A stretch of DNA of 64,000 bases from Scheffersomyces stipitis CBS 6054 (Eukaryota; Ascomycota; Pichiomycetes; Serinales; Debaryomycetaceae): the NCBI RefSeq assembly GCF_000209165.1, contig NC_009048.1, positions 248,001-312,000 of the forward strand, written 5' to 3'. Positions 27,617-37,806 of this stretch are shown one piece after another. Within the stretch, counting starts at the first letter, position 1. Each line of letters starts with the position of its first letter. The translations under genes and the position numbers were made by a program. A model generated the notes under the pieces. That model ran no database searches. It saw only the letters and a list, made by a program, of their open reading frames with translations, and was not told where the DNA came from.

Positions 27617-30600
27617 ATGGCTAAAACGGCGAAAACCAAGTCTACGGAGTCTTCAAGAAGACATGCGTTTTCTTCGTTTCGTGAGAGAATTGATTCCATT
27701 AAGATTGAGCCCAACTTGAAACTTACCAAACGGGTACATGATTATGTGGAAACTTCTCATTTTTTGGCTACACTCGACCACTGGAAGGAGGTAAACTTAA
27801 GTGGAAACTTCAGTGAATTTGTTGATAAGGTGGAAATTTACTCACAGACTTTGCCGCAGATCTTGCACCACCAAAGCTTCATCTTTGATGCCCTTTGCAC
27901 CCACATAAAAGTGAACGATATTAATTCCATTCAGCCATTATTAGAACTCGTAGCACAGTTTATTCACGATTTAGGAGATGATTTTTTAGTCTACTATTCT
28001 AAGTTTCTACAATTATTGACGGAAATCGCACTTGAGACCATTCCAAATGACAGTCAAAATCAGCGGAACACTTCGAATGTACTTGAGTGGACCTTTAATT
28101 GTTTAGCATTCGCATTCAAATACTTGTCCAGAAGTTTAACATCGGATTTACAGCCAACATTCGAAATTTTCTTGCCCATTCTCCAAATGAAAAAGAAAAC
28201 TTATATTTCTAGATTTTGTGCAGAGTCACTAGCATTCCTTGTCAGAAAGCTGAAGGCAGACGCATTGACTTCAATTATGATGTTCTGCTTTTCAAAAATA
28301 GATTCAATGGAAGAGTCTGATTCATACCCAGAGACTTTGGCTATTTTGTTTGCGGAGTCCATCAAACACACTAAAGGAACATTTCATTCGAAAACTAATT
28401 TGATATTGCTGAAGATCTTGGAAGTTTCTTTCCACAAGTTAAATATCCAGAAGAAGAGTATTTCAATACTTTCCGACATAATTTTGGATTTAATTAATCA
28501 TGGTACTCTGGACACATGCAAGCAAGTCTACAAGGTGACAATGGAGTTTTTATTAGGGGAGTTAAAAAATGAAAATTCTATACCTTCTGTATCACAACTC
28601 TTGACTGTCCTCATTTTTGCTGAATCTGGTAAAAAGATTACTGACTGGATATCGTTCACAGAAATATTAAATGCTTTGTTGGTATATTTGAGCAATTGCC
28701 AAGGTTCTACAGAAAATGATTCACAATTGGCTGAACTAACCTCCTATTTGTTTGTAATTGTTCTTAGAAACGGGGACCTTCAAGTTTTAACAAAGTTGCA
28801 TAGACAAATTTTTATTACAATGTCATCGTTTTGCGATGGTAAATATTTTTTGGCTTTTGCTGAATCTTGCGTTGATTTGACAAGAGAAAGAGCGAAGAAT
28901 TTTGGCCTCCTACATTTCATTCAAAAATATGTAAATCAATTACCTGAAGAGAGCAATGAAATAAAGAAGGTTGCATATCTATTGACCAAATTGAGTAAGA
29001 ATCACTCTGAACTATTACATCAGATAGAGCTTCCCCTACATATTCACAATTACATTCGAAAAGATATCAAGACACAAGCAGATTTGATTAGAAATTCCAA
29101 GGTTCCCCTTGATTTTTACTGGTTATTGCAATTGTCCAAATTTGTTAAAGAAGATGCTGACTGGAACAATGATTTAATTGATCTTTTGTTGCTCCTTACT
29201 GAGAAGTTCGACGTTTTACCTCGAAAGCTTTGTTGTGATTTGATTGCAGCAATTATCATTTCTTTGTATTCTTCCTCAATTCCAAGACACGAGAAACTTG
29301 TAAAGGGAATGAAAACAGTGTTGTCAATGATCCTGAAAATTAAGGAGTCTTCGGATTTGATTCGTGCTTTGCAGACTTATATTCTACGTGAAAGAGATCA
29401 AGCAAAGTTATTTATAGAGGCCGAAGAAAACTTCTTGATGGAAATAGCTCAGAATTTGAGTTTGCCCAGTAGTCAATTACGTTGCATTTCAGCAGAATTT
29501 CTTTTAACAGTTCTTGATACATTGGGTCATGAAAATACTTCGTATGTATCGCAGATTAGGATTATTGAGCAAATTCCATTATCAATTACTACGGGTAGGG
29601 ATATCACATTACGAATTAGGAACTTAGCATCCGATTTTAAGAATGATCAATCTCCCAGTGAATTTGATTGTGTTGTTGTTACAAATTTCCTTTTCGGGAT
29701 GTTGAGCAACAGATTTCAACCTTGTTGGGATGCAGTTTATGAAACTTTACCTTCGTATGTGCCAATTTGTTCGTCTATACTTTGGGATATGGCCAGTAAA
29801 TTTATTCTTACACTGTATTCTTCGACTGAAGATACTTACATGGATTTGGGTTACTCTCCACTTGAAGACAACGAAATTGTCGATTGGCATGCTAGGAACC
29901 CTCGGTTGAGAGATAATTTTGTTAACTACCATGAGAAGTACTTTCTCTCGTACCAGAATATCACAGAATCATTGTACGAATTTGCCAAAGAATCATGGGC
30001 AGACAATTCGTACAATGAGTTCATGAGATCTCATACTTTGAAAGCTCTCTCTTCCATTCCTTCAATCGCAGAGGCTCATTCACAAAGTTTAGTTGACTTG
30101 GTTTTAAGTCTCGAAGATATCGACAATGAAGATGATCCCTTAGCTAAGAAAGAAAGGTGGCAATGGAAAGATCGTAATGACCTTCTTGCCTTGTTCGGTA
30201 AATTCAAAAATTTGAAAAAGGTTCACAAAGCAGACATTTTGTATGATTACTTTTTGAGGCTCCTATGTAGTAATCAGTTACAGGTCCAAAAGATGGCCCT
30301 AGAAGTCTTGCTTCATTGGGGAAAGGGCCCAATTAGAAAATACAGGGACAACCTTCAAAATTTGCTAGATGATAATATTTTCCGCGACGAGCTTTCAAAT
30401 CTTGCTGTCGGCTCGCAGTCTACAATCGAGGACCACGAAAGAGAGGCAATAATGCCGTTTGTCTTGAGAATTCTCTTCGGACGTGTCCAGGGGTCTCCAA
30501 GAAGCAATAGCCAAGTCGGACGGAAATTTGCTATTGTAACAATTCTTCCTAACTTTTCCGATACTCACATCATTGATTTTATACGATTGGGAGCTAATAG

Positions 30601-33600
30601 AATAGGATATGAAAAATTTTTCAGTGGGAAGCAGTTACCGAATTTAGATAGATTTCTTGTTAGAAGATTAACAGGTTTCATAAATCTTTTGAGCGAAATC
30701 TACGATACTTTGGGAACAAAGTATGCGTTTGCGTTAGAATCTACCATAGAGCCATTGATTTATTCATTGGTAGTCACCCAACATTATATTGATACAGGCA
30801 TTAATGAAGTGAATGAAAGGGCTGCTGGTTTAGGAAAGGCTATAAGAAATATTCGACTGAATGCCATGCGATGCTTGGGTAGCTTATTCAAGATTTTGGA
30901 TGAAGAATTTGATTGGGAACCATATGTTGTGATGATTTATGAGAATATCGTGTCCCCAAGAATAGAGAATTTTGTCTCCGAAAATTTGCAGCAGACATCC
31001 TCGTTGTTGAAAGTCATCACCTGTTGGATTGAAAAGAAGAATACTATTCAATTGTTACTTACGGATAACTTGGCCCCAGCCTCAGCGGCTATTTCATTGC
31101 TTAGTCATGAAAAAACAAAGGAAGGTGTATTGCTAACTGTACTTGACTTCGCAAGAAAAGTCTTGAAACAAAAAGGTGTTCAAACAGATGAATACTTTTC
31201 CTTGCTTGCACTTGTGGTGTCTACTTTGTTAGACAATTTGCCTCGCATAATCGACGGAATCACAGACCGTGAACTTGGAAGCATTACGATTGATGTGTTG
31301 ATACTTTTGGTGGAAGGCAACTATATTGACGATTACCAGACGAAAAATTCCATATTGCAATCATTAACTAGTGCAATAGATAAGCCAAGAAGTCAAATAG
31401 AGCTTAAGGACAAGGTTCTTATATTGAGAGTCTTGTCGTCTTTAGTTGACAATTTCGAGTGCTCCTTCGACAATATCAAGCCATTGTATGAAACTGTTTC
31501 CAAACTGTTCAGAGTATATCCCGAGAAAAACGTTCGTCAAATGCTTGTCTCCGTGTTATTGAGCATTGGGAATAGGTTTTCAGAAGTACACGCAATATCA
31601 TTGCTTATTGCAGACTTGAATGCTTTCTCAACAACTAGATTACAGGAACTAGATTTTGAAAAGAGACTTGAGGCCTTTAGGAAAATCAATGAAGAAGAGT
31701 TTTGTTCTTTTGATCCTAATTCATGGTTACCAATATTGTATTGTTGTTTATTCTTCATTAACGATCAGAATGAAATGGCTATCAGAAGTAATGCTTCCTA
31801 TTCTTTAAGGCGGTTTATTGATTGTTTTTCTTCCAAGGATGAAGAGACATCACAAAATTACATTGGGATGCTAAAGAACATAATCCTTCCACAATTAAGA
31901 CTCGGGCTCCGTAAAGATAACGAAGATGTTCAAAATGAATACATTGCTGTCTTGGAACATCTTGTCTGTTCATCGAAACATTACAACGAACTTGATGATA
32001 TGAGGATTCTTACTTTTTCTGATGATGACGAATCTAACTTTTTCAAAAATGTTAATCACATACAACTCCATAGAAGACAAAGAGCAATCAGGAGATTGAT
32101 AGACTATAGAAGTGAACTATCTTCAAACAGTATTGCTCACTATATTTTGCCAATTGTTGAACGTTATGCATTGTCATCGGAAGAAAAGTTCAAAAATATT
32201 GGGCATGAAGCATTTGAAACTATTAGTATCTTAGTAAGGTCAATCTCATGGAATCAGTACAAGGCGTTGTTCAGAAGGTATATTTCAAATTTGAAATCAA
32301 ACAAAGAGGATTTATTAAGAAATCATGTGCATTTGATAATTTCTATTTCTAAAAGTTTAATGTTGTCTCATTTGGAAAGTCAAGAATCAGAGATTCTGGA
32401 TCGTGGGCACCCTTCGGATCAAGAAGCCATAGACGCATACATTCTTCAAGAAGTATTTCCACCTATTTCAAAAGTTTTGGTTGTACGTAATGATGAAACC
32501 ATTGTCGCTCGTGCTCCTTTGGCAGAAGCTCTTTCCTACTTAGTTACTTGCATCACAGAAGAGAGAATTGCGTCTGAGTTACCAGGAATTTTGACAAGTA
32601 CTTGTCAAGTTATGCGTTCTCGTTCCGAGGAGCTTAGAGACGCGGTCAGGAAATCTCTTGGAAATATAGTGAAACTCTTGGGACCAAAATACCTTCGATT
32701 TGTATTGAAAGAGTTGAAGGGAGCGCTATCTAGAGGGTCTCAAATTCATGTGTTGAGTTTTACAACACATTATCTATTGGCATCAATCTCTGATAGTCTA
32801 TCTCATGGAGACTTGGATGACACATTGGATATTGTGGTTGACATTGTTATGGAAGACATATTTGGAGCGGCTGGCCAAGAAAAGGATGCTGAAGGTTATA
32901 ACAGCAAAATGAAAGAAGTAAAGCATAAAAAATGTTTTGACGTTGCCGAATTATTGTCGGCAAATATTAATTTGAAATCATTTGGAACCTTATTAGCCCC
33001 AATTAAACTTTTGCTTCAAGAAGGCATATCCTTGAAAACTCAGAACAAGCTTGATGAATTGTTAAGGAGGTATGCTCTTGGTTTGAATCACAATGACGAA
33101 TCATCAAATAGGGAAATGCTCTTCTTATGTCACGAAATTCATCTGGAATCAGAAAATAGTCCAAATCAAAAGGAAGGAAAATTTCTCACTCAATCTGAAA
33201 AACATTTCATTGTAAATTTGAATGCTAAGAAAACACGGGCTCAGGTAAATAGCACAATTTATGTGCAAACATTTCAGAGATTTTCATTGGAATTGCTCAG
33301 AACAGCTATTTCTCGTCATGATAACCACTTGACTGTTCCAAATATGGTTGCTTTTATTCCTTTGTTGGAACAGGATCTCAAATCAGAGAGCGAGGGAGTT
33401 GTAATCTCATGCTTGAGGATATTGAACACGGTAGTAAGACTTCCATTCAATAATCAGGAGGAAGCTATATTTACAGCGTCTACAAGAAAAGCACTTGCTA
33501 TCATTAAGGAAAACCCAAGCACTAATGCAGAAATCTGCCAAGCTGCTCTAAGATTTCTTGCAACTACAATTAGACACAAGCCGGATATCAAAATAAAAGA

Positions 33601-35140
33601 ATCTGCCATTGCCTACACACTCGAAAGAATTCTTCCAGATTTGCAAGAGCCAAATAAACAGGGTTTGGCGTTCAATTTTTTGAAAGCTGTTGTTTCTCAG
33701 CATATTATGATTCCAGAACTTTACGATGTAATGGATAAAGTGTCCAAGATAATGATTGTAAACCACTCTAAAGATATTAGAGATATGTCAAGAAGCGTAT
33801 ATTTTATGTTTTTGATGGAATATGATCAAGGAAGGGGAAGACTTGAAAGGCAATTCAAATTCTTAGTGGACAACTTATCGTTTCCAACTGAGACTGGTCG
33901 ACAATCCGTTATGGAATTAATTCACTCGATTGTCACCAAGGCTGGACTAGAATTGTTAGATAAATTAGCAACATCCTTCTTTGTTGCCTTAGCAAATGTA
34001 TTAGTATCTGACGAAGAACCCAAATGCCGTGAAATGGCATCTTCGTTGATTGGAAATATAATTAGAAAATTGGGAGCAGGAAATGTTGACAATATTGAGA
34101 AATATTGCTTAGCATGGTCGAAGCAATCGCAGAATCAATTATTGAAACGTTGTGGACTTAACATCTACAAGATTTATGTTGCCGAATTTGGGGTCGAATC
34201 TAATCAAGTCTTAAAGCAAACAGCACTTGATAGCATCAAATTCGCAATTGAAGCAGGGAATAGCAGCGACGGTGCTGTTGAGTGGGAATTATTGTATTCT
34301 GCATTAAGTTTGTTTTCTACCCTTACTTCAAAGTTGAGGGAGTCTATATTGGATGAAGAATATGAGTCGATCTGGAACTCAATCATAAGGGTATTGCTAT
34401 TCCCTCATTCATGGGTGAGATTGATATCTTCGCGTATTATTGAGATTTTATTATCAGGACTTGACACAGTAAAGTTTGAAATTGACAATTACAAAATCCA
34501 AACCATCGCATACAGGCAACTACATCAACTTGCAGCTCCTCAAGTTTCAGAAGATTTAGGAAACCAAATTGTTAAGAATTTGGTTTTGATATCAATGAAG
34601 TGGGAAAAGGAAAACACGAAGTATGAACACGTACAAACAAACAACACCGCTGACCAAAAGTACGATTATGCTAATGACTATCTTGTTGCAAGGATATGCT
34701 CAATTTTGCGCCTGGACATCAATTCCAATGTATCGTTTGAATCAAGGAAAAGTGCAATAAAATTGAGTGCAATGTTATTGCAAATTACGGGTGAAGATAG
34801 ATTGAGCCTGGTTTCGGAAAGTTTATTGCTTGGACTCTTCCAATATACTGAACTCGAACCAAAGAATGGTAACGAGGAATCATTAGTCACACTTTCATTG
34901 GAATGCTTGCAATTGATTGAAAACAAACTTGGTGTCACCCAATATACTACAATTTTCACGAAAGTCAAACAGAAGGTCAATTCAAGAAGAGTGGAAAGGA
35001 AAACGAAGAGAGCACAATTGGCAGTGAATGCCCCCGATGTTGCAGCAAGACGAAAGTTGAGGAAGCACGAAAGAACAAGGGAGAAGAGAAAGCACGAAAA
35101 AGATGAAAACGGATTTTATCACAGTAAGAGAAGAAAATAA
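27617..35140 (+). CDS. UTP20: U3 snoRNP / SSU processome component Utp20
   Basis: 2507 aa with no interruption, matching the unusual length of yeast Utp20 (2493). It is made almost wholly of HEAT-like helical repeats, with the typical Utp20 start (HAFSSFRERIDSIKIEP), the central NERAAGLGKAIRNIRLNAMRCLGSLFKI region (about 1065) and a strongly basic C-terminal tail rich in Lys/Arg (about 2460-2507) that should serve in nucleolar targeting or RNA binding. Utp20 is a scaffold of the small-subunit processome, needed for early cleavages of pre-rRNA at A0, A1 and A2, in the nucleolus. It converges with NHP10, with 96 bp between the stops. Confidence 0.96.
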   Translation: MAKTAKTKSTESSRRHAFSSFRERIDSIKIEPNLKLTKRVHDYVETSHFLATLDHWKEVNLSGNFSEFVDKVEIYSQTLPQILHHQSFIFDALCTHIKVNDINSIQPLLELVAQFIHDLGDDFLVYYSKFLQLLTEIALETIPNDSQNQRNTSNVLEWTFNCLAFAFKYLSRSLTSDLQPTFEIFLPILQMKKKTYISRFCAESLAFLVRKLKADALTSIMMFCFSKIDSMEESDSYPETLAILFAESIKHTKGTFHSKTNLILLKILEVSFHKLNIQKKSISILSDIILDLINHGTLDTCKQVYKVTMEFLLGELKNENSIPSVSQLLTVLIFAESGKKITDWISFTEILNALLVYLSNCQGSTENDSQLAELTSYLFVIVLRNGDLQVLTKLHRQIFITMSSFCDGKYFLAFAESCVDLTRERAKNFGLLHFIQKYVNQLPEESNEIKKVAYLLTKLSKNHSELLHQIELPLHIHNYIRKDIKTQADLIRNSKVPLDFYWLLQLSKFVKEDADWNNDLIDLLLLLTEKFDVLPRKLCCDLIAAIIISLYSSSIPRHEKLVKGMKTVLSMILKIKESSDLIRALQTYILRERDQAKLFIEAEENFLMEIAQNLSLPSSQLRCISAEFLLTVLDTLGHENTSYVSQIRIIEQIPLSITTGRDITLRIRNLASDFKNDQSPSEFDCVVVTNFLFGMLSNRFQPCWDAVYETLPSYVPICSSILWDMASKFILTLYSSTEDTYMDLGYSPLEDNEIVDWHARNPRLRDNFVNYHEKYFLSYQNITESLYEFAKESWADNSYNEFMRSHTLKALSSIPSIAEAHSQSLVDLVLSLEDIDNEDDPLAKKERWQWKDRNDLLALFGKFKNLKKVHKADILYDYFLRLLCSNQLQVQKMALEVLLHWGKGPIRKYRDNLQNLLDDNIFRDELSNLAVGSQSTIEDHEREAIMPFVLRILFGRVQGSPRSNSQVGRKFAIVTILPNFSDTHIIDFIRLGANRIGYEKFFSGKQLPNLDRFLVRRLTGFINLLSEIYDTLGTKYAFALESTIEPLIYSLVVTQHYIDTGINEVNERAAGLGKAIRNIRLNAMRCLGSLFKILDEEFDWEPYVVMIYENIVSPRIENFVSENLQQTSSLLKVITCWIEKKNTIQLLLTDNLAPASAAISLLSHEKTKEGVLLTVLDFARKVLKQKGVQTDEYFSLLALVVSTLLDNLPRIIDGITDRELGSITIDVLILLVEGNYIDDYQTKNSILQSLTSAIDKPRSQIELKDKVLILRVLSSLVDNFECSFDNIKPLYETVSKLFRVYPEKNVRQMLVSVLLSIGNRFSEVHAISLLIADLNAFSTTRLQELDFEKRLEAFRKINEEEFCSFDPNSWLPILYCCLFFINDQNEMAIRSNASYSLRRFIDCFSSKDEETSQNYIGMLKNIILPQLRLGLRKDNEDVQNEYIAVLEHLVCSSKHYNELDDMRILTFSDDDESNFFKNVNHIQLHRRQRAIRRLIDYRSELSSNSIAHYILPIVERYALSSEEKFKNIGHEAFETISILVRSISWNQYKALFRRYISNLKSNKEDLLRNHVHLIISISKSLMLSHLESQESEILDRGHPSDQEAIDAYILQEVFPPISKVLVVRNDETIVARAPLAEALSYLVTCITEERIASELPGILTSTCQVMRSRSEELRDAVRKSLGNIVKLLGPKYLRFVLKELKGALSRGSQIHVLSFTTHYLLASISDSLSHGDLDDTLDIVVDIVMEDIFGAAGQEKDAEGYNSKMKEVKHKKCFDVAELLSANINLKSFGTLLAPIKLLLQEGISLKTQNKLDELLRRYALGLNHNDESSNREMLFLCHEIHLESENSPNQKEGKFLTQSEKHFIVNLNAKKTRAQVNSTIYVQTFQRFSLELLRTAISRHDNHLTVPNMVAFIPLLEQDLKSESEGVVISCLRILNTVVRLPFNNQEEAIFTASTRKALAIIKENPSTNAEICQAALRFLATTIRHKPDIKIKESAIAYTLERILPDLQEPNKQGLAFNFLKAVVSQHIMIPELYDVMDKVSKIMIVNHSKDIRDMSRSVYFMFLMEYDQGRGRLERQFKFLVDNLSFPTETGRQSVMELIHSIVTKAGLELLDKLATSFFVALANVLVSDEEPKCREMASSLIGNIIRKLGAGNVDNIEKYCLAWSKQSQNQLLKRCGLNIYKIYVAEFGVESNQVLKQTALDSIKFAIEAGNSSDGAVEWELLYSALSLFSTLTSKLRESILDEEYESIWNSIIRVLLFPHSWVRLISSRIIEILLSGLDTVKFEIDNYKIQTIAYRQLHQLAAPQVSEDLGNQIVKNLVLISMKWEKENTKYEHVQTNNTADQKYDYANDYLVARICSILRLDINSNVSFESRKSAIKLSAMLLQITGEDRLSLVSESLLLGLFQYTELEPKNGNEESLVTLSLECLQLIENKLGVTQYTTIFTKVKQKVNSRRVERKTKRAQLAVNAPDVAARRKLRKHERTREKRKHEKDENGFYHSKRRK

Positions 35141-35236
35141 TCTACCATTTATATGATTATTCAAATTTTAAATTTATAGACGTTTAGTTAGGAATTAAAT
35201 GAAATAGAACTCACTAGCCTTTTCCTTTGAAGAGGA

Positions 35237-36206
35237 TCAATTATCTTCACTATTATCAAACGGCTGAGAATCGACATCTCTCGATTCTTCCGGAGCCAAG
35301 GATTCGCGATTTTCATGGATGGTTTCTGTATCTTGGTCATAGTCTTCCTGTTCTTCCTGACCTCCTTCGATCTGCTCTGCAGTAGTTAGATCAGCCTCTT
35401 CTTCCTTCACTATGGACACTTCTATAGCAGGAACAATCCCATCATCCACCTTCTCCACTTTCTGTTTTTTATTTGGTCGCTTGTCTTCTGCACTATCTGT
35501 TGTCTGTTTCTTTTTATTGTAGGCTAACATTTCCGTCTGGTACCTAATTCTGTCATCTTCATACAATTTGTAATATGGCTTTCTATCCTCGTCATCTAGA
35601 TTCTTCCATGCTTCAGTCATACTTTTGGACAAGTCAATTGTGCTGCCAGGATTCTTTTCTTCTATTTCTTGCCTAATCCGTTCTTTCTCCATATCGCAAA
35701 ATATTAGATATGCATTAGTAGGTCTCTTTGGCAAATCGGGATCTCGTACTTTCTGGGTCCGAGAATTAACAGAAGATGCATCAGCATTCGAGGAAGTTCC
35801 AGGCTTACTCTTTTTACTACCCTTCTTTGCTAAGCCGTTCCTCAAAAGTTTACCGCCAACACTATTTAGAGACTCATCCAAAACGCTGGGCGTTGGTGGT
35901 GAAGCCATTTCTTCGAATCCACCAATACCACCAGGCAATAGGATAGCTCTCTCTTCCAATCTTTCCAACAAAATAACATATTCGAGTCTTAATCTTCGAA
36001 TTGAAGCCTTTGTCCTTGAAAGCGCAAGAGTCGCAATCTCGTTACTCCCTTCAATTTCAGAAATTCTTCTTTTCAATTCTTTGCATTTCTGTTTATACTT
36101 TTGTTCTACAAAGTGATGTTAGTAATTGTTGGTAACACTATTGTACTTAATTCAAGATAAACTTACCTTCGCTTTCCGAAGATGTATCTTTTATTTGTGG
36201 CTTCAT
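35237..36206 (-). CDS. NHP10: INO80 complex HMG-box subunit Nhp10, spliced: exon 1 36167-36206, exon 2 35237-36105
   Basis: Exon 1 (40 bases) starts at the ATG at 36206 and encodes 13 codons plus one base; splicing to 36105 restores the frame and gives a 302-aa protein. The N-terminal coiled coil SRTKASIRRLRLEYVILLERLEER (about 43-66) and the HMG box starting RDPDLPKRPTNAYLIFCDMEKERIRQ (about 134-211, with WKNLDDEDRKPYYKLYEDDRIRYQ) closely match yeast Nhp10 (203 aa). The C-terminus is longer than in yeast and is Glu/Asp-rich. Nhp10 is a subunit of the INO80 chromatin remodeller that helps bind linker DNA and double-strand-break sites. Without the intron the frame would only begin at an internal ATG (36076), losing 23 residues of the coiled-coil region. 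Confidence 0.92.
36106..36166 (-). other. Spliceosomal intron of NHP10 (61 nt)
   Basis: On the minus strand the 5' splice site is GTAAGT (36166-36161), the branch site is a perfect TACTAAC (36124-36118) and the 3' splice site is TTTGTAG ending at 36106. Removal joins codon 14 across the junction (G|AA) and extends the coiled coil to the true N-terminus. The spacing from branch A to AG is about 13 nt. Confidence 0.92.
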
Positions 36207-36348
36207 CCTCTGGTTGATACCTAGAAGCTAAAGCGAGTCTTCCCTGCTCAACATTAATGAACATTCAATATCTTCATATCAATTTTCTGAAGTAATCACA
36301 TGATTAAAGTCTTAATGTATAATAATATACAGGATTTACCTCAATACC

Positions 36349-36575
36349 ATTTCCGAGGATAGTAACCTCGGATTGGACTAATACCCAATATGGAAATATT
36401 ACTGTTCCTTGAAATGGCCAACAAAATTAGAGAGTAGGAAGATATATAAGTCTCACAGAAACGGTCTAGTAAAAACAGAATCTAAATTCTTTCTCAGTGA
36501 TTAATATAAGCCCAAATTCATTTACCTATTTAAGTCCAAAAGGCAAACCGGTCTCCATATACAGGTTCCTGTCAT
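36349..36575 (+). repeat. LTR-like dispersed repeat, copy 2 (degenerate)
   Basis: About 227 bp related to 15161-15410, same orientation. It starts ATTTCCGAGG and a hairpin with CCTCGGA (arms weaker than in copy 1), followed by shared CAGTGATTAATA, AAGTCCAAAAGG and AACCGGTCTCCATATA, and ends CTGTCAT. It lies just upstream of NHP10, at the edge of the transposon-rich region. It is likely the solo LTR of an old element, but ends and target duplication are not clear. Confidence 0.5.
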
Positions 36576-36939
36576 GTCTTGGGGGCAACGATGGATAACT
36601 TACTATATAAGGATCTTCTTTTACTTACTTAAATAATAAAAGCGAAGTTTATAAAAATAAGTTACATACTGGTCCTTTTGGGAGCTGTTTAGTTCATTGG
36701 TCAGCATGAATTGTTAAAACCTTGCGCCTCATTCTGTTTGCAATGAATGAAGCTAGCTGCTCAAGAAAAATGTGATCCTGCATAACTGCCGTCGGTGAAC
36801 ATGAGAAATTAACTGAGAGACAACAGTACTAATATATATATATATATATTGTGGTCAATATTTGCCTTGACTTCAAAATTTTAACCGGCATGATGTTTAT
36901 AAAAGGTCAGATATACTGCAACTACTACTAAATCAAGGC
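36576..36939. other. A+T-rich spacer with an (AT)9 microsatellite
   Basis: No gene is seen. A pure AT dinucleotide run occupies 36832-36849. The spacer lies between the LTR-like repeat and a Copia integrase relic and is probably decayed transposon sequence. Confidence 0.5.
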
Positions 36940-37345
36940 ATTAGAACAAAAAACTTCATGCGAGTCCAATTCATAAATGGGATTTACACGGTGAACTATA
37001 GAAGACTTCAGTATACAGTAAGACTCAGGGATATATGCACACGCGGCACACCGATAAGGTCTGAGATAATCCATGACGGGAACAAGAAACCAGCCCTTGT
37101 AAGGACACATAAACGAAGCTTGTAGCAGGGGTTGACGATTAGTTACAAAAACAGCACACACAACAGAATAGGGCCCAGACATAGCAAGCACCGAACCATG
37201 TATCAGGAGAGTTCGGGCTGTATTAAGAATGGCACGAATTGCACGTTCAGTGGTGCCATTTTGATGAAAATTGTGAGACACAGCTCTCATAGTTCTCTGA
37301 TGTGAAATCCTTGTCCTGAAGGAATTTGGTCACTAAAGATAACAT
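36940..37345 (-). pseudogene. Relic of a Copia-type integrase
   Basis: A minus-strand frame reads HNFHQNGTTERAIRAILNTARTLL, then CAACAYIPESYCILKSS and NPIYELDSHEVFCSN. This is colinear with element B integrase HNSYQNGTAERSIRSVIDKARTLL ... CAAFAYIPEPLRPLKFS ... SYLIYELHSHKVVSSN. Upstream, similarity continues in other frames, showing frameshifts, and the middle is scrambled. It contains the position of the catalytic Glu of the DDE triad, but nothing functional remains. It represents an older member of the B lineage on the opposite strand to B1. Confidence 0.75.
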
Positions 37346-37450
37346 ACTTATCAACGGAGTTTTCTTACACAACACCCACCGGCTAAGAAACAATGGAAGA
37401 GCTTGATGTGTTGAATCAATTGAGCTGAGAAGTCAGTCTTTTATGAGGAT

Positions 37451-37781
37451 TGTTGAATTGCTTGCTTTGGAAGCTCAGTATTTTGGTAAGTTCAAAGTAA
37501 ATTGATTTGCTTATATAGGATTGTTTTTATGAAAATTTAGAAAGAAGGGGAAGTAAGACCCTTTTAAATAGATTCAGTCTAATCACAGGCTGACGTAATC
37601 AAATGAGATAAGCCGAATTTCAGTTTGGTAATCATAATTGTTTCTCATTGAGGTCGTTATCCATTTTCTCATGTTAAAATCTCGATTAAATGGCTGCAAA
37701 TCCTGCATTAATAAAATTAAGCATTGGATTAGCACAGAAATAATTTTCAGACCTTCATACTCAATATTAATGTATTTAACA
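37451..37781 (-). repeat. 3' LTR of element A1 (diverged, 331 bp)
   Basis: It begins TGTTGAATTGCTTGCTTTGG and ends TTTAACA, followed by the polypurine tract complement TCCCCTTAATCC. It is recognisably the A-family LTR but shorter and far more diverged from the 393-bp LTRs of A2 and A3 than the adjoining pol sequence is. Confidence 0.8.
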
Positions 37782-37806
37782 TCCCCTTAATCCAATGGTC
37801 ATTTAA

